DNA of 64,000 nucleotides from contig JBJXGA010000352.1 in assembly GCA_046152955.1 (NCBI GenBank), positions 1 through 64,000 on the forward strand, given 5' to 3'. Shown here piece by piece: positions 8,282 through 15,751 of the stretch. The translations under genes were made by a program, and so were the position numbers. The notes below the pieces were generated by a model. That model was not told the DNA's origin. It searched no databases and saw nothing but the letters and a program-made list of their open reading frames with translations. This DNA comes from SIAF01 sp046152955. GTDB taxonomy: Bacteria > Planctomycetota > Planctomycetia > Planctomycetales > Planctomycetaceae. The stretch's first letter is position 1. Each line of letters opens with the position of its first letter.

Positions 8282-9295
8282 ATGCCCAATTTTTTGCGGT
8301 GCTGTGGGACTCGGTGTGGACTGATCCTGGCTTTGGCAGCGCTCTTTGCCGGTGTGGCTCTGCTGCCTGCGAGCGCCGGCGCGCAGCAGAAAAAGAAGGC
8401 CGAAGACCAATATCCGCCGGAAAACAAGACTGAGAAGACGAAGGATGGGGGAACCATCCACTTCACGTATTATCGGTCCCTATTGGGAAAGAACGCGCCG
8501 GTGATTCTCCTGCTGCATCAAAAGGGGGGAAATCGGCTGATTTGGCAGGGGCAGGGGGGATTTGCCCCCAGAATGCAGGCGCAGGGCTACGCCGTCATCA
8601 CCGTCGATCTGCGCCATCATGGGGAAAGCCGCGATGGAGGGGCCGACGCGGCGGCCGGCGGAAATGCCAACCAAAACGACAAGAAAAAAGGGGGAGGGAA
8701 GAAGGCCGCTGCCAAGGACCTTAAACCGCAAGACTACCGCGCCATGGCCGACCTCGACCTGGAAGCGGTCAAACGGTTCATCTACGAAGAGAACCAGGCC
8801 GAGAATCTGAACATGAACAAGATCGGCATCGTGGGGCCGGAAATGGGGGCCAGCGTCGCCACCCAATTCGCAGCCAACGATTGGCTCAAAGAGCCTCATC
8901 CGGACGGTCAGGTGGGATACCAGACTCCCCGCGGCCAGGACGTGCGAGCGATCGTCCTGATTTCACCGCAAACGAGCTTTCACGGACTGGCCATGACTAA
9001 GGCGATCGACGTGTTGCGAAACCCCGATTTCAACGTCGCGTTTCTGGTCTGCGTCGGCAAGAACGACACCGAAGACAAAGGCCAGGCCAAGAAGATTTTT
9101 GATTTGGCCAATGCGCTCCCGAACAGCGACAAGCGGATGTATAAATACGAGTATCCGGGCAAACTCCGTGGCACCGATCTGATCGGCAAAGGGCTGCAAA
9201 TCGAAGACCACATGGTGGCCTTCTTCGGCGAGCATCTATTGAAACTCGACGCGCAGTGGAAAGACCGGCAGAGCAAGCTCATCAAGAAAAAGTGA
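8282..9295 (+). CDS. Secreted alpha/beta-hydrolase-fold protein without the nucleophile Ser
   Basis: The start at 8282 is fixed by GGGGAGG six bases upstream; 337 residues. The signal peptide (LILALAALFAGVALLPASA) ends near AGA-QQ. The fold is indicated by VILLLHQKGGNRLIW (strand 3 and oxyanion region), YAVITVDLRHHGESRDGG (strand 4) and IGIVGPEMGASVATQFA (nucleophile elbow). The elbow reads G-P-E-M-G instead of G-x-S-x-G, so Glu stands where the Ser nucleophile belongs. A Lys/Ala-rich insertion (NDKKKGGGKKAAAKDLK) follows strand 4. It may be a non-enzymatic binding protein, or use unusual chemistry. Its 3' end converges with the next gene with 7 bases between stops. Confidence 0.75.
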   Translation: MPNFLRCCGTRCGLILALAALFAGVALLPASAGAQQKKKAEDQYPPENKTEKTKDGGTIHFTYYRSLLGKNAPVILLLHQKGGNRLIWQGQGGFAPRMQAQGYAVITVDLRHHGESRDGGADAAAGGNANQNDKKKGGGKKAAAKDLKPQDYRAMADLDLEAVKRFIYEENQAENLNMNKIGIVGPEMGASVATQFAANDWLKEPHPDGQVGYQTPRGQDVRAIVLISPQTSFHGLAMTKAIDVLRNPDFNVAFLVCVGKNDTEDKGQAKKIFDLANALPNSDKRMYKYEYPGKLRGTDLIGKGLQIEDHMVAFFGEHLLKLDAQWKDRQSKLIKKK

Positions 9296-9302
9296 TCGTT
9301 GT

Positions 9303-10124
9303 CTAGTTGTTGTCGGGCAACTCACTGCGGCCGTCGTTGCCGGACGCGACGGCCGACATGTCCACTTCGATCAACGACGTGCGGCGGAATTCATTCGCCT
9401 GCGATGTCAGCCCGCGCTCTTCACGCGTCACGCTCACCTGATAACGTGCCAATCCAAACGGCAGCGTGTCGGTCAGCCACAACACGCCGGAGTTCTTGGA
9501 GCGGGACATCTTGTCCTGCAACAGGCGGCTCCCTTTGAAGACGCGGACCGGCACCGGGTCATTCGACACCTTGAGGGGCAGCTCTCCCCCTTGACTCTCA
9601 TCGGCCTGCAGGTCGGGATAGTAAGTGAGAAGGGCAATCGTCGGATACACCGCCAGCACACGATCGCTCACCGGCTCGACGTCACGCTGACTCACCTTGC
9701 GGTAACCCTTGACGATTGGAAGGAACGTCACGGGAATGCCGGTGTCGTCGACCGGCTTGCCGATCACTTTGCTTTCGGGAATCAGCACCTTGTACAGGTA
9801 CGTTCCCCCCGGTCCGGGAGGTTTCTCCAGCGCCTCAACCCGCGTCACGGATTTGAATTCGACCCAGCGGCAGGGCACTTCTGCTCCCTGAAACGTGGCC
9901 TGCGTCTGACCGACCGAGGTAATCGTCAGTTCGCTGCGCCATTTGAGAACCTCGTCCCCCGCGTTGGACTCGGGGCGCGCCTGGGTCTGGGTGTAGGCCC
10001 CTTCAAATTTCACCCAGGCGCCATCCTCCTGGGGCAGATTCCAGATCAGTATCTGCGCTTGAGCGGGAACCGCCCCCCAGAGCAGGGCCGCCGCCAGCGT
10101 GTATCCGAGAGTCGTGATGCGCAT
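9303..10124 (-). CDS. Secreted protein of unknown function
   Basis: 273 residues; the ATG at 10124 has AGGTGG seven bases upstream. Signal peptide MRITTLGYTLAAALLWG, cleaved near AQA-QI. The mature part is rich in predicted beta strands (ELTITSVGQTQATFQGAEVP, TYLYKVLIPESKVIGKPVDD, LPFGLARYQVSVTREERGL), with one Cys and no catalytic motif I recognise. The neighbouring HEAT-like gene lies upstream on the same strand with 67 bases between stop and start, so the two may be co-transcribed and share an envelope role. I can give no specific function. Confidence 0.75.
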   Translation of the reverse strand: MRITTLGYTLAAALLWGAVPAQAQILIWNLPQEDGAWVKFEGAYTQTQARPESNAGDEVLKWRSELTITSVGQTQATFQGAEVPCRWVEFKSVTRVEALEKPPGPGGTYLYKVLIPESKVIGKPVDDTGIPVTFLPIVKGYRKVSQRDVEPVSDRVLAVYPTIALLTYYPDLQADESQGGELPLKVSNDPVPVRVFKGSRLLQDKMSRSKNSGVLWLTDTLPFGLARYQVSVTREERGLTSQANEFRRTSLIEVDMSAVASGNDGRSELPDNN

Positions 10125-10191
10125 TCGTCCACCTGTCAGACCAATGAATGGATGGGGTCGCGCCCGCGGGGCGGCCCACTCTGGCGCGCGG

Positions 10192-11868
10192 TCAACCGCC
10201 GGCGGAAGCCCCTCCCGCTGTGGCGGGAGCTTCCGTCGGCGCGCTCGTGCGCGGTTGTTCGGCCTTGGTTGGCTTTTCCGATTCGGAGATCTTCGTCGAT
10301 CGGGCTGGATTGTTCTTCAACCAATCTTTCAGCTTCAGCAGCGAGTCGGTGATGTCCTGTGGATTGACGACCTTTTCCACAATCGGCACGACCGCATCAC
10401 ATGCCTCCTGCACCGTCTTCTTGTGGCCCGCCAGCGTTCCCTTGGAAGAGACCTGCGTCAACAACCCGCGACCATTACGGCCTTCGTCATCGTTCGCCGG
10501 TTTAAAGGCCAAATACAGCTTCAGAAACGCCAGCTTCCACATCGCCCGCTCCGGTTGCTTCTGGTAAGCGTCGCTCATCTGTTGAGCGAGCAGGGCCACT
10601 TGCTGCGCAATCAACCCCACGTCGATATCCCGCTCCAAGGGCAAACGGCCCAGGGACTGTGCCGCTTCGGCACGCACGATCCAGGGGCGATGGGTGTCCA
10701 CCAGCACTTCGGTCAGCGCGTCAGCGACAATCGGCCTTTTGTCGAGGCTATACACGACCCCCACGGTGCCCAACCCCTCGGCCAGTCGCATCTGCAGCCA
10801 TTCGTGATCGGAACCGCTGGCCGCGAGCTGTTTCACCAGTGTCTCGACGATTTGATTGCGGAGAACCGGCTTGATTTCGGGAGCGGTCCCGATGCGGACC
10901 AACCCGACCACCGCCCAGATTCGCACCGCATCCGGTTGCTTCTGTTGGTTTTGATTGACAGCTTCCAAAAGCTGCGTGAGCGCCGGTTTGGCCCGCATGC
11001 AACGGACGGCCGGGTTCTTGTTTTCCGACTCAGTTTCATTCAATTCCGAAATGTCGGCCAGGAGGATCGCCGCATTGAGCCGCGCCACGAAATGGTAATC
11101 GAACAATTTGGGGGCCTGATCGGCGATGGTCTGCATCAGAAAGATGCGAACTTCGCGCTTGGTGTTGCGGGCCGTTCCCGCGTCACGGACTTCCTTGAAC
11201 AGCCGCTCGCGCAGCTCGTAGGCCCGTTCTCGATTTTCCTTGCGGGTGAACTGCGAGAGCCGCCATTGGACCATCTCGACGATCAACTGCTTGTCCGCGT
11301 CGCTGGTGAGTTCTCCTTTGGCAATCAAGTTCTTGTAGCGCGAGACGGCATTGGTTTCTTTCTTTTTCGATTCCCGCTGCCGTTCTTTCTCGCTCAGGCT
11401 GCTGTCGTCGGCGAGGTAGGGCTCAAAAATCCATTCCTCGGTGGTCGTCAGCCAGTCGGGAGGTTCGGGAGGGACCACGTAGCCGCGGGGGAGTTTTTCC
11501 GGATCCAACTCTTCATCGCCCGCGTCGGTCTTACTCGTTTTCTTTTTCTTGGACGTCTTGACCTTGCCTCCGGCGCCGGGCATTCCACCTGGCATCCCTC
11601 CGGGCATGCCCCCCGGCATCCCGCCCGGCATTCCTCCGGGAGACGATTTGGGCATTCCCCCCGGCATTCCGCCAGGCATCCCTCCAGGCATTCCACCCGG
11701 CGTCCCCCCCTTGGTTCCCCCCTTGGATTTGCCGATTCCGCCAGCCTTCCCCGAGGCCTGCACATCGCTGGCGATCAGGCAGACGGCAGTGATCAGCGAC
11801 AACAGGAGCCGCCCAATGCCGGGTGTGGTCCTCAGGGATCGCGGTGACGGATGCGTCATGGGAGACAT
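10192..11868 (-). CDS. Secreted HEAT-like repeat protein with a Gly-Met-Pro repeat region
   Basis: 558 residues from the ATG at 11868 (another ATG lies three codons later). Order: signal peptide (RLLLSLITAVCLIASDVQA), a low-complexity segment of tandem GGMP units interrupted once by KSSP, a Lys-rich patch (KVKTSKKKKTSKTD), then a long helical region. Within it, segments such as TEVLVDTHRPWIVRAEAAQS and VGLVRIGTAPEIKP look like HEAT/armadillo-type repeats. The last part is charged and Pro/Ala-rich. No enzyme motif. HEAT repeats suggest a scaffold outside the cytosol. It is followed on the same strand by another secreted unknown. Confidence 0.75.
   Translation of the reverse strand: MSPMTHPSPRSLRTTPGIGRLLLSLITAVCLIASDVQASGKAGGIGKSKGGTKGGTPGGMPGGMPGGMPGGMPKSSPGGMPGGMPGGMPGGMPGGMPGAGGKVKTSKKKKTSKTDAGDEELDPEKLPRGYVVPPEPPDWLTTTEEWIFEPYLADDSSLSEKERQRESKKKETNAVSRYKNLIAKGELTSDADKQLIVEMVQWRLSQFTRKENRERAYELRERLFKEVRDAGTARNTKREVRIFLMQTIADQAPKLFDYHFVARLNAAILLADISELNETESENKNPAVRCMRAKPALTQLLEAVNQNQQKQPDAVRIWAVVGLVRIGTAPEIKPVLRNQIVETLVKQLAASGSDHEWLQMRLAEGLGTVGVVYSLDKRPIVADALTEVLVDTHRPWIVRAEAAQSLGRLPLERDIDVGLIAQQVALLAQQMSDAYQKQPERAMWKLAFLKLYLAFKPANDDEGRNGRGLLTQVSSKGTLAGHKKTVQEACDAVVPIVEKVVNPQDITDSLLKLKDWLKNNPARSTKISESEKPTKAEQPRTSAPTEAPATAGGASAGG
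11578..11715. repeat. Tandem 12-base repeats encoding Gly-Gly-Met-Pro units
   Basis: About ten near-identical units of the type GGCATnCCnCCn are read here, split by a short non-repeat segment near 11640-11655. They encode the GGMP run of the HEAT-like gene on the minus strand. Third-base differences between units show that the peptide sequence, not only the DNA, is maintained. Confidence 0.8.
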
Positions 11869-12112
11869 GGCGGTATTCTGGAGAAACACGGGTGAGAGAA
11901 TCCTGACTCACGACTCCTCGGCCCGGAAAAACTGACGATGTATCGCAGGCAGCCCCCAGCGGCGATAGAATCACGTTGAAAGATACCATCCCGCTCGCCG
12001 AAATGCCAACTGCGGCGCGGGACTGGGGTCGATGAATTGAGACTCTCCTTACCGTATCAGCCCCCATCGGCAAATGTCAAGTTTTTTCCAGACACCCCCC
12101 TGATTTTACCCC

Positions 12113-13066
12113 ATGAATCAGCCCCTTGCGCCGCGATTGTACTGGGATCCGCTGTTTCTTGAACATCGCACCGGCGACCATCCCGAAACTCCGGAACGAT
12201 TGCGCCATCTTTACTCCTGGCTCCCTGGCCGTCCGGTGTTCGAACGCTACATCCGGGGGGAGTTTCAATCGGCAGAACGCCGACAACTGGAACGGGTCCA
12301 CGACCCGGCGTACATCGACCATGTCCGCACGTTCGCCCAGGAGGGCGGGGGTCGGATTGAGTCGGATACCGTGGTCAGCCAGCGCTCCTATGAGGTGGCT
12401 GCAGCCGCGGCGGGAGCGGCCATTGCGGCCGTTGACGACGTCCTGTCGGGGAAAGCCTCCCGGGGGGTCTGCCTGATTCGCCCTCCGGGGCATCACGCCC
12501 TGGTTCAGGAACCGATGGGGTTTTGCCTGTTCAACAGCGTGGCGGTCGCCGCCCGCCACGCGCTGGTCCACCATAGTTTGGAAAGGGTGTTGATCGTCGA
12601 CTGGGACGTGCATCACGGCAACGGGACTCAGGATATCTTTTACGAGTCGCCCGAAGCATGGTTCCTGTCGGTGCATCGTTCTCCGTTTTATCCCGGAACC
12701 GGCGCGGCGCACGAAACGGGACGGGGGCGCGCTGTGGGGACCAAGTTCAATTTGCCGCTCCGCCTGGGAACCACCCGTTTGGCTTTTCGAGAACAATTTC
12801 AAACGCTGCTGGAACAGGCTGCGGCCAAATGCCGCCCCAACCTGGTGTTGATCAGCGCCGGTTTTGACGCGCATGCCGCCGACCCGATTGGCTCTCTGGG
12901 GCTGGAGACCGAAGATTTCGAACCTCTGACGAGGCTGGTATCGCAAGTCGCCGACCAATATTGCGCGGGGCGTCTCGTGAGCCTACTGGAAGGGGGCTAC
13001 CACATCCACAAACTGGCCGACTGCGTCGAATGCCATTTGCAGGCGCTGCTGCCGGCCGCCACCTGA
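12113..13066 (+). CDS. Histone-deacetylase-family hydrolase (class II/AcuC-like)
   Basis: 317 residues, normal for bacterial deacetylase-like amidohydrolases. Visible motifs: HPETPERLRHL (23-33), RPPGHHAL with the catalytic His pair (127-128), GFCLFNSVAVAA, VDWDVHHGNGTQDIFY with zinc ligands Asp165 and His167, a later SAGFDAHAADP with the third zinc ligand Asp, and EGGYHIHKL with the conserved Tyr region near the end. These indicate a zinc-dependent deacetylase acting on acetylated lysine, acetylpolyamines or a related small amide; the substrate cannot be read from the sequence. No signal peptide, so cytosolic. A secreted esterase gene starts 14 bases after the stop and is probably co-transcribed. 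Confidence 0.9.
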   Translation: MNQPLAPRLYWDPLFLEHRTGDHPETPERLRHLYSWLPGRPVFERYIRGEFQSAERRQLERVHDPAYIDHVRTFAQEGGGRIESDTVVSQRSYEVAAAAAGAAIAAVDDVLSGKASRGVCLIRPPGHHALVQEPMGFCLFNSVAVAARHALVHHSLERVLIVDWDVHHGNGTQDIFYESPEAWFLSVHRSPFYPGTGAAHETGRGRAVGTKFNLPLRLGTTRLAFREQFQTLLEQAAAKCRPNLVLISAGFDAHAADPIGSLGLETEDFEPLTRLVSQVADQYCAGRLVSLLEGGYHIHKLADCVECHLQALLPAAT

Positions 13067-13080
13067 TTCAGGTATCCCCC

Positions 13081-14580
13081 ATGCTGATTCACCGCAGATT
13101 CAACACCCTGGCGCTCTTGGCCTGGCTGCTGGGAGTTCTTCCCTCCCTGGCGGCCGACCGGCAGTTTGAAGTGACATTCGCACCGCAAGTCCGGCAGCAG
13201 CCGTACTCCGGACGCTTGTACCTGTTTTTCACCCGCCACAAGAATCGCGAACCGCGACTCGGCCCCGACTGGTTTCAACCCGAGCCGGTGGTCGCCGTCG
13301 ATATCGAAAACTGGAAGCCGGGGGAGCCATTGACCATCGGCCCGGCACTGAAGGAGTGGATGGTCGCTTTTCCGCGGCCGCTGGCGGAGCTCAAGCTGAC
13401 CGGATTCCGCGTGCAGGCACTGGCGCGGTTCAACCCCTATGACCGGAAACTGGGGAACGGCGAGGGGAATGGCTTCAGCAGCGCGGTGGAACTTCCGGAG
13501 GATGACTCCGCGGTCCGCCTGATGATTGATCGACTGGTGGAGTCGCCGCCGTTTCCTGAAAACCAATGGTGTCAGCTCCTGGCGGTCAAGAGCGTGCGGT
13601 TGAGCGCGTTTCATCGCCGCAACGTCGCACTCCAGGGGGCGGTGCTGCTCCCAGCCAGCTACTATGCGGAGCCTGCGCGGCGGTATCCGGTGATCTACAC
13701 CGTTCCGGGCTTTGGGGGGACGCACCGCGATCGGATCCCCAGGGAGCCGATCAAAGAACAAAATGCCGAAGGGGTCGAGTTCATCCGAGTCGTGCTCGAT
13801 CCGAGTTGCCCGCTGGGACACCACGTGTTCGCCGACTCCGAGAACAACGGACCGGTCGGCCGCGCCCTCGTGGACGAATTCGTTCCCGAATTGGACCTGC
13901 GTTTTCGGACGATTGCCAAGTCTTCGGCCCGATTTCTGACCGGGCATTCGTCAGGTGGCTGGAGCACGTTGTGGCTGCAAGTGGCGTATCCTGAGACATT
14001 CGGAGGAACCTGGAGCACCTCCCCCGATCCGGTTGATTTTCGCGACTTTCAGCGGATCGATCTGTACCGCGCGGGGGTGAGCATGTACCGCGACGACGAG
14101 GGGCAGCGGCGCCCCATCGCTCGCGTCGGCGGCCAGGTGCAACTTTGGTACGATGACTTTGACAAAATGGAGGAAGTTTTGGGTTTCGGCGGGCAATTGC
14201 ACAGTTTTGAAGCGGTCTTCAGTCCCCGCGGAGCCGATGGAAAACCGCTGCGCGTGTGGGACCGCAAGACCGGAGTGGTGGATACTGCCGCCGCCGAACA
14301 TTGGAAAAAGTACGACATTCGCCTGATTCTGGAATCGCGCTGGGACGAACTGGGGCCTCAACTCGGCGGCAAGCTCCATGTGATCATGGGGGAGGAAGAC
14401 ACGTTCTATCTGGAGGGGGCGACCCGCCTGCTGGGTGAAGCGCTCCGAAAGCTGGACAGCGACGCGGTTGTGGAACTCGTGCCGGGCAAAGATCACTCCA
14501 ACATCTTCTCCCCCGAACTGGTCCGCCGAATTCGCGAAGAGATGGTGGCGGCATTCCTCCGGCACCATTCTGCACCCTGA
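13081..14580 (+). CDS. Secreted esterase, alpha/beta-hydrolase fold
   Basis: 499 residues from the ATG at 13081, where a signal peptide begins (FNTLALLAWLLGVLPSLA, cleavage near AA-DR); the longer open frame overlaps the deacetylase gene and is unlikely. An N-terminal beta-rich domain (about 25-190) resembles the leading domain of enterochelin-esterase-like proteins. The hydrolase domain follows with RYPVIYTVPGFGGTHRD (oxyanion region) and nucleophile elbow FLTGHSSGGWSTLW. Candidate acid residues lie in the region around IMGEEDTFYLEG, and the catalytic His is probably in PGKDHSNIFS near the C-terminus. It should hydrolyse an ester in the periplasm or outside. Likely co-transcribed with the deacetylase gene upstream. 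Confidence 0.8.
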   Translation: MLIHRRFNTLALLAWLLGVLPSLAADRQFEVTFAPQVRQQPYSGRLYLFFTRHKNREPRLGPDWFQPEPVVAVDIENWKPGEPLTIGPALKEWMVAFPRPLAELKLTGFRVQALARFNPYDRKLGNGEGNGFSSAVELPEDDSAVRLMIDRLVESPPFPENQWCQLLAVKSVRLSAFHRRNVALQGAVLLPASYYAEPARRYPVIYTVPGFGGTHRDRIPREPIKEQNAEGVEFIRVVLDPSCPLGHHVFADSENNGPVGRALVDEFVPELDLRFRTIAKSSARFLTGHSSGGWSTLWLQVAYPETFGGTWSTSPDPVDFRDFQRIDLYRAGVSMYRDDEGQRRPIARVGGQVQLWYDDFDKMEEVLGFGGQLHSFEAVFSPRGADGKPLRVWDRKTGVVDTAAAEHWKKYDIRLILESRWDELGPQLGGKLHVIMGEEDTFYLEGATRLLGEALRKLDSDAVVELVPGKDHSNIFSPELVRRIREEMVAAFLRHHSAP

Positions 14581-14631
14581 GTTGAGGGGGGCCACTCCGG
14601 CCCGACATCGCCCACCTGCCCGGCAGTGCGC

Positions 14632-15678
14632 TCATTCAGTCGCGATCCACGCTTGCTGCGAGGGTCGCGTGTGTTTCCGGCGGAGTGCGGTTCCGCCGTC
14701 CGGTCCCATTCGAATCGTTTCGTCCGGAGTGACGATCCACACACCCCCGGTCAGGGGATCCGCGGCACACGCCAGGGCAGGCATCTCCACTTCCACTTCA
14801 AACTCCCCGCCTTGGGAATAGCGCTGGATCGATCGTCGGTAGATCGTCACCCAGACACTGCCAGTGCGGGAATCGATCGACAATTGGAACGGGGTGGACT
14901 CTCCCAATGGGATCGCGTCGGCCAGCGCGCCCTCCTCCTCGAAGACCAACAGTTCGTTATGACTGTTGTCGACCTGCGGGTGTTCACGGACGGCGACCCA
15001 GATTTGCCCCGTTCGCGGATGGACTGCCACGGACGAAGCGCACCACTTTGTGATCTCTTTTTGTAAGACGACTTTCCCCGTCGCCGCGTCAATTTTTGTC
15101 AACTGGTTCGACACGATCCAAAAGCACTTTCCGCGGGGGTCGTAGGCGATGTCGAATCCACTGACAGTGTAGGTTGCCAGCCTCTTTCCCTCCGGATCGA
15201 TGACGCACGTTTTGTCTCCGTGGATCGTCCCCTTGGACGTTAAGAGCCACAGATTCCCGGTTTCGGGGTCAACCGCCGCTGCAGAGGCTTCGAGGTCTTC
15301 CAGCGTCAGCAGTTCCCGCCCCCTCCTGTCAAAGCGCCGCAACCGCTTTCCCACCAGTTCGATGACCCAAATCGAGCCGCGGGCCGCGTCCACGGCGATC
15401 AAGTGGCTGCTGCCAATCGACTGGCAGCCGTTGAAATCGCCGATCTCAAACGTGACGTTGCCTGTCCGATCCAGTCGGGTCAGGCGATCGGAATAGGTGG
15501 CCTGGCCTTTGAATTCCGAATCGCTGTCATCCAGGACCAAAAGCCCCCCCGAGTCTGGTTCAGGTGGGGCGGCGGAAAGCCCCGCCGGTACGACAATGGC
15601 CAGGGCAACCGCCAGCAGACATTCCGCCAGGAGGCACCCTGCAGGGCGCCTTCGGAGATTCTTCAGTAAATAACGCAT
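14632..15678 (-). CDS. Secreted NHL/SMP-30-like beta-propeller protein
   Basis: The start at 15678 is supported by GGAGAATTCAACATG and a signal peptide (CLLAECLLAVALAIVVPAGL, cleavage near LSA). 348 residues. The mature protein repeats a pattern of about 45 residues with 'G-x-x-W-v' elements: ARGSIWVIELVGKRLRRFD, ETGNLWLLTSKGTI, RGKCFWIVSNQLTKID, RTGQIWVAVREHPQ, RTGSVWVTIYRRSIQRY and LTGGVWIVTPDETIRM. This fits a six-bladed propeller of the NHL/SMP-30 type. There is no clear metal or catalytic site, so a binding role is more likely than lactonase activity. It lies downstream of glycogen phosphorylase on the same strand with 73 bases between. Confidence 0.75.
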   Translation of the reverse strand: MRYLLKNLRRRPAGCLLAECLLAVALAIVVPAGLSAAPPEPDSGGLLVLDDSDSEFKGQATYSDRLTRLDRTGNVTFEIGDFNGCQSIGSSHLIAVDAARGSIWVIELVGKRLRRFDRRGRELLTLEDLEASAAAVDPETGNLWLLTSKGTIHGDKTCVIDPEGKRLATYTVSGFDIAYDPRGKCFWIVSNQLTKIDAATGKVVLQKEITKWCASSVAVHPRTGQIWVAVREHPQVDNSHNELLVFEEEGALADAIPLGESTPFQLSIDSRTGSVWVTIYRRSIQRYSQGGEFEVEVEMPALACAADPLTGGVWIVTPDETIRMGPDGGTALRRKHTRPSQQAWIATE

Positions 15679-15751
15679 GTTGAATTCTCCGGGGCAGCCC
15701 CACCCGATCGACCCGATGGATTTCACACCCCCATCTCGTTCTGCAAGCATA

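Noticed and set aside
11578..11715. CRISPR-like array
   Set aside because: The units are 12-base coding repeats without spacers. No CRISPR array or cas gene is seen in the window.
10099..11847. 582-codon plus-strand open frame with a His/Pro/Ser-rich repeat
   Set aside because: Antisense to the HEAT-like gene; the repeat is the complement of the GGMP-coding tract.
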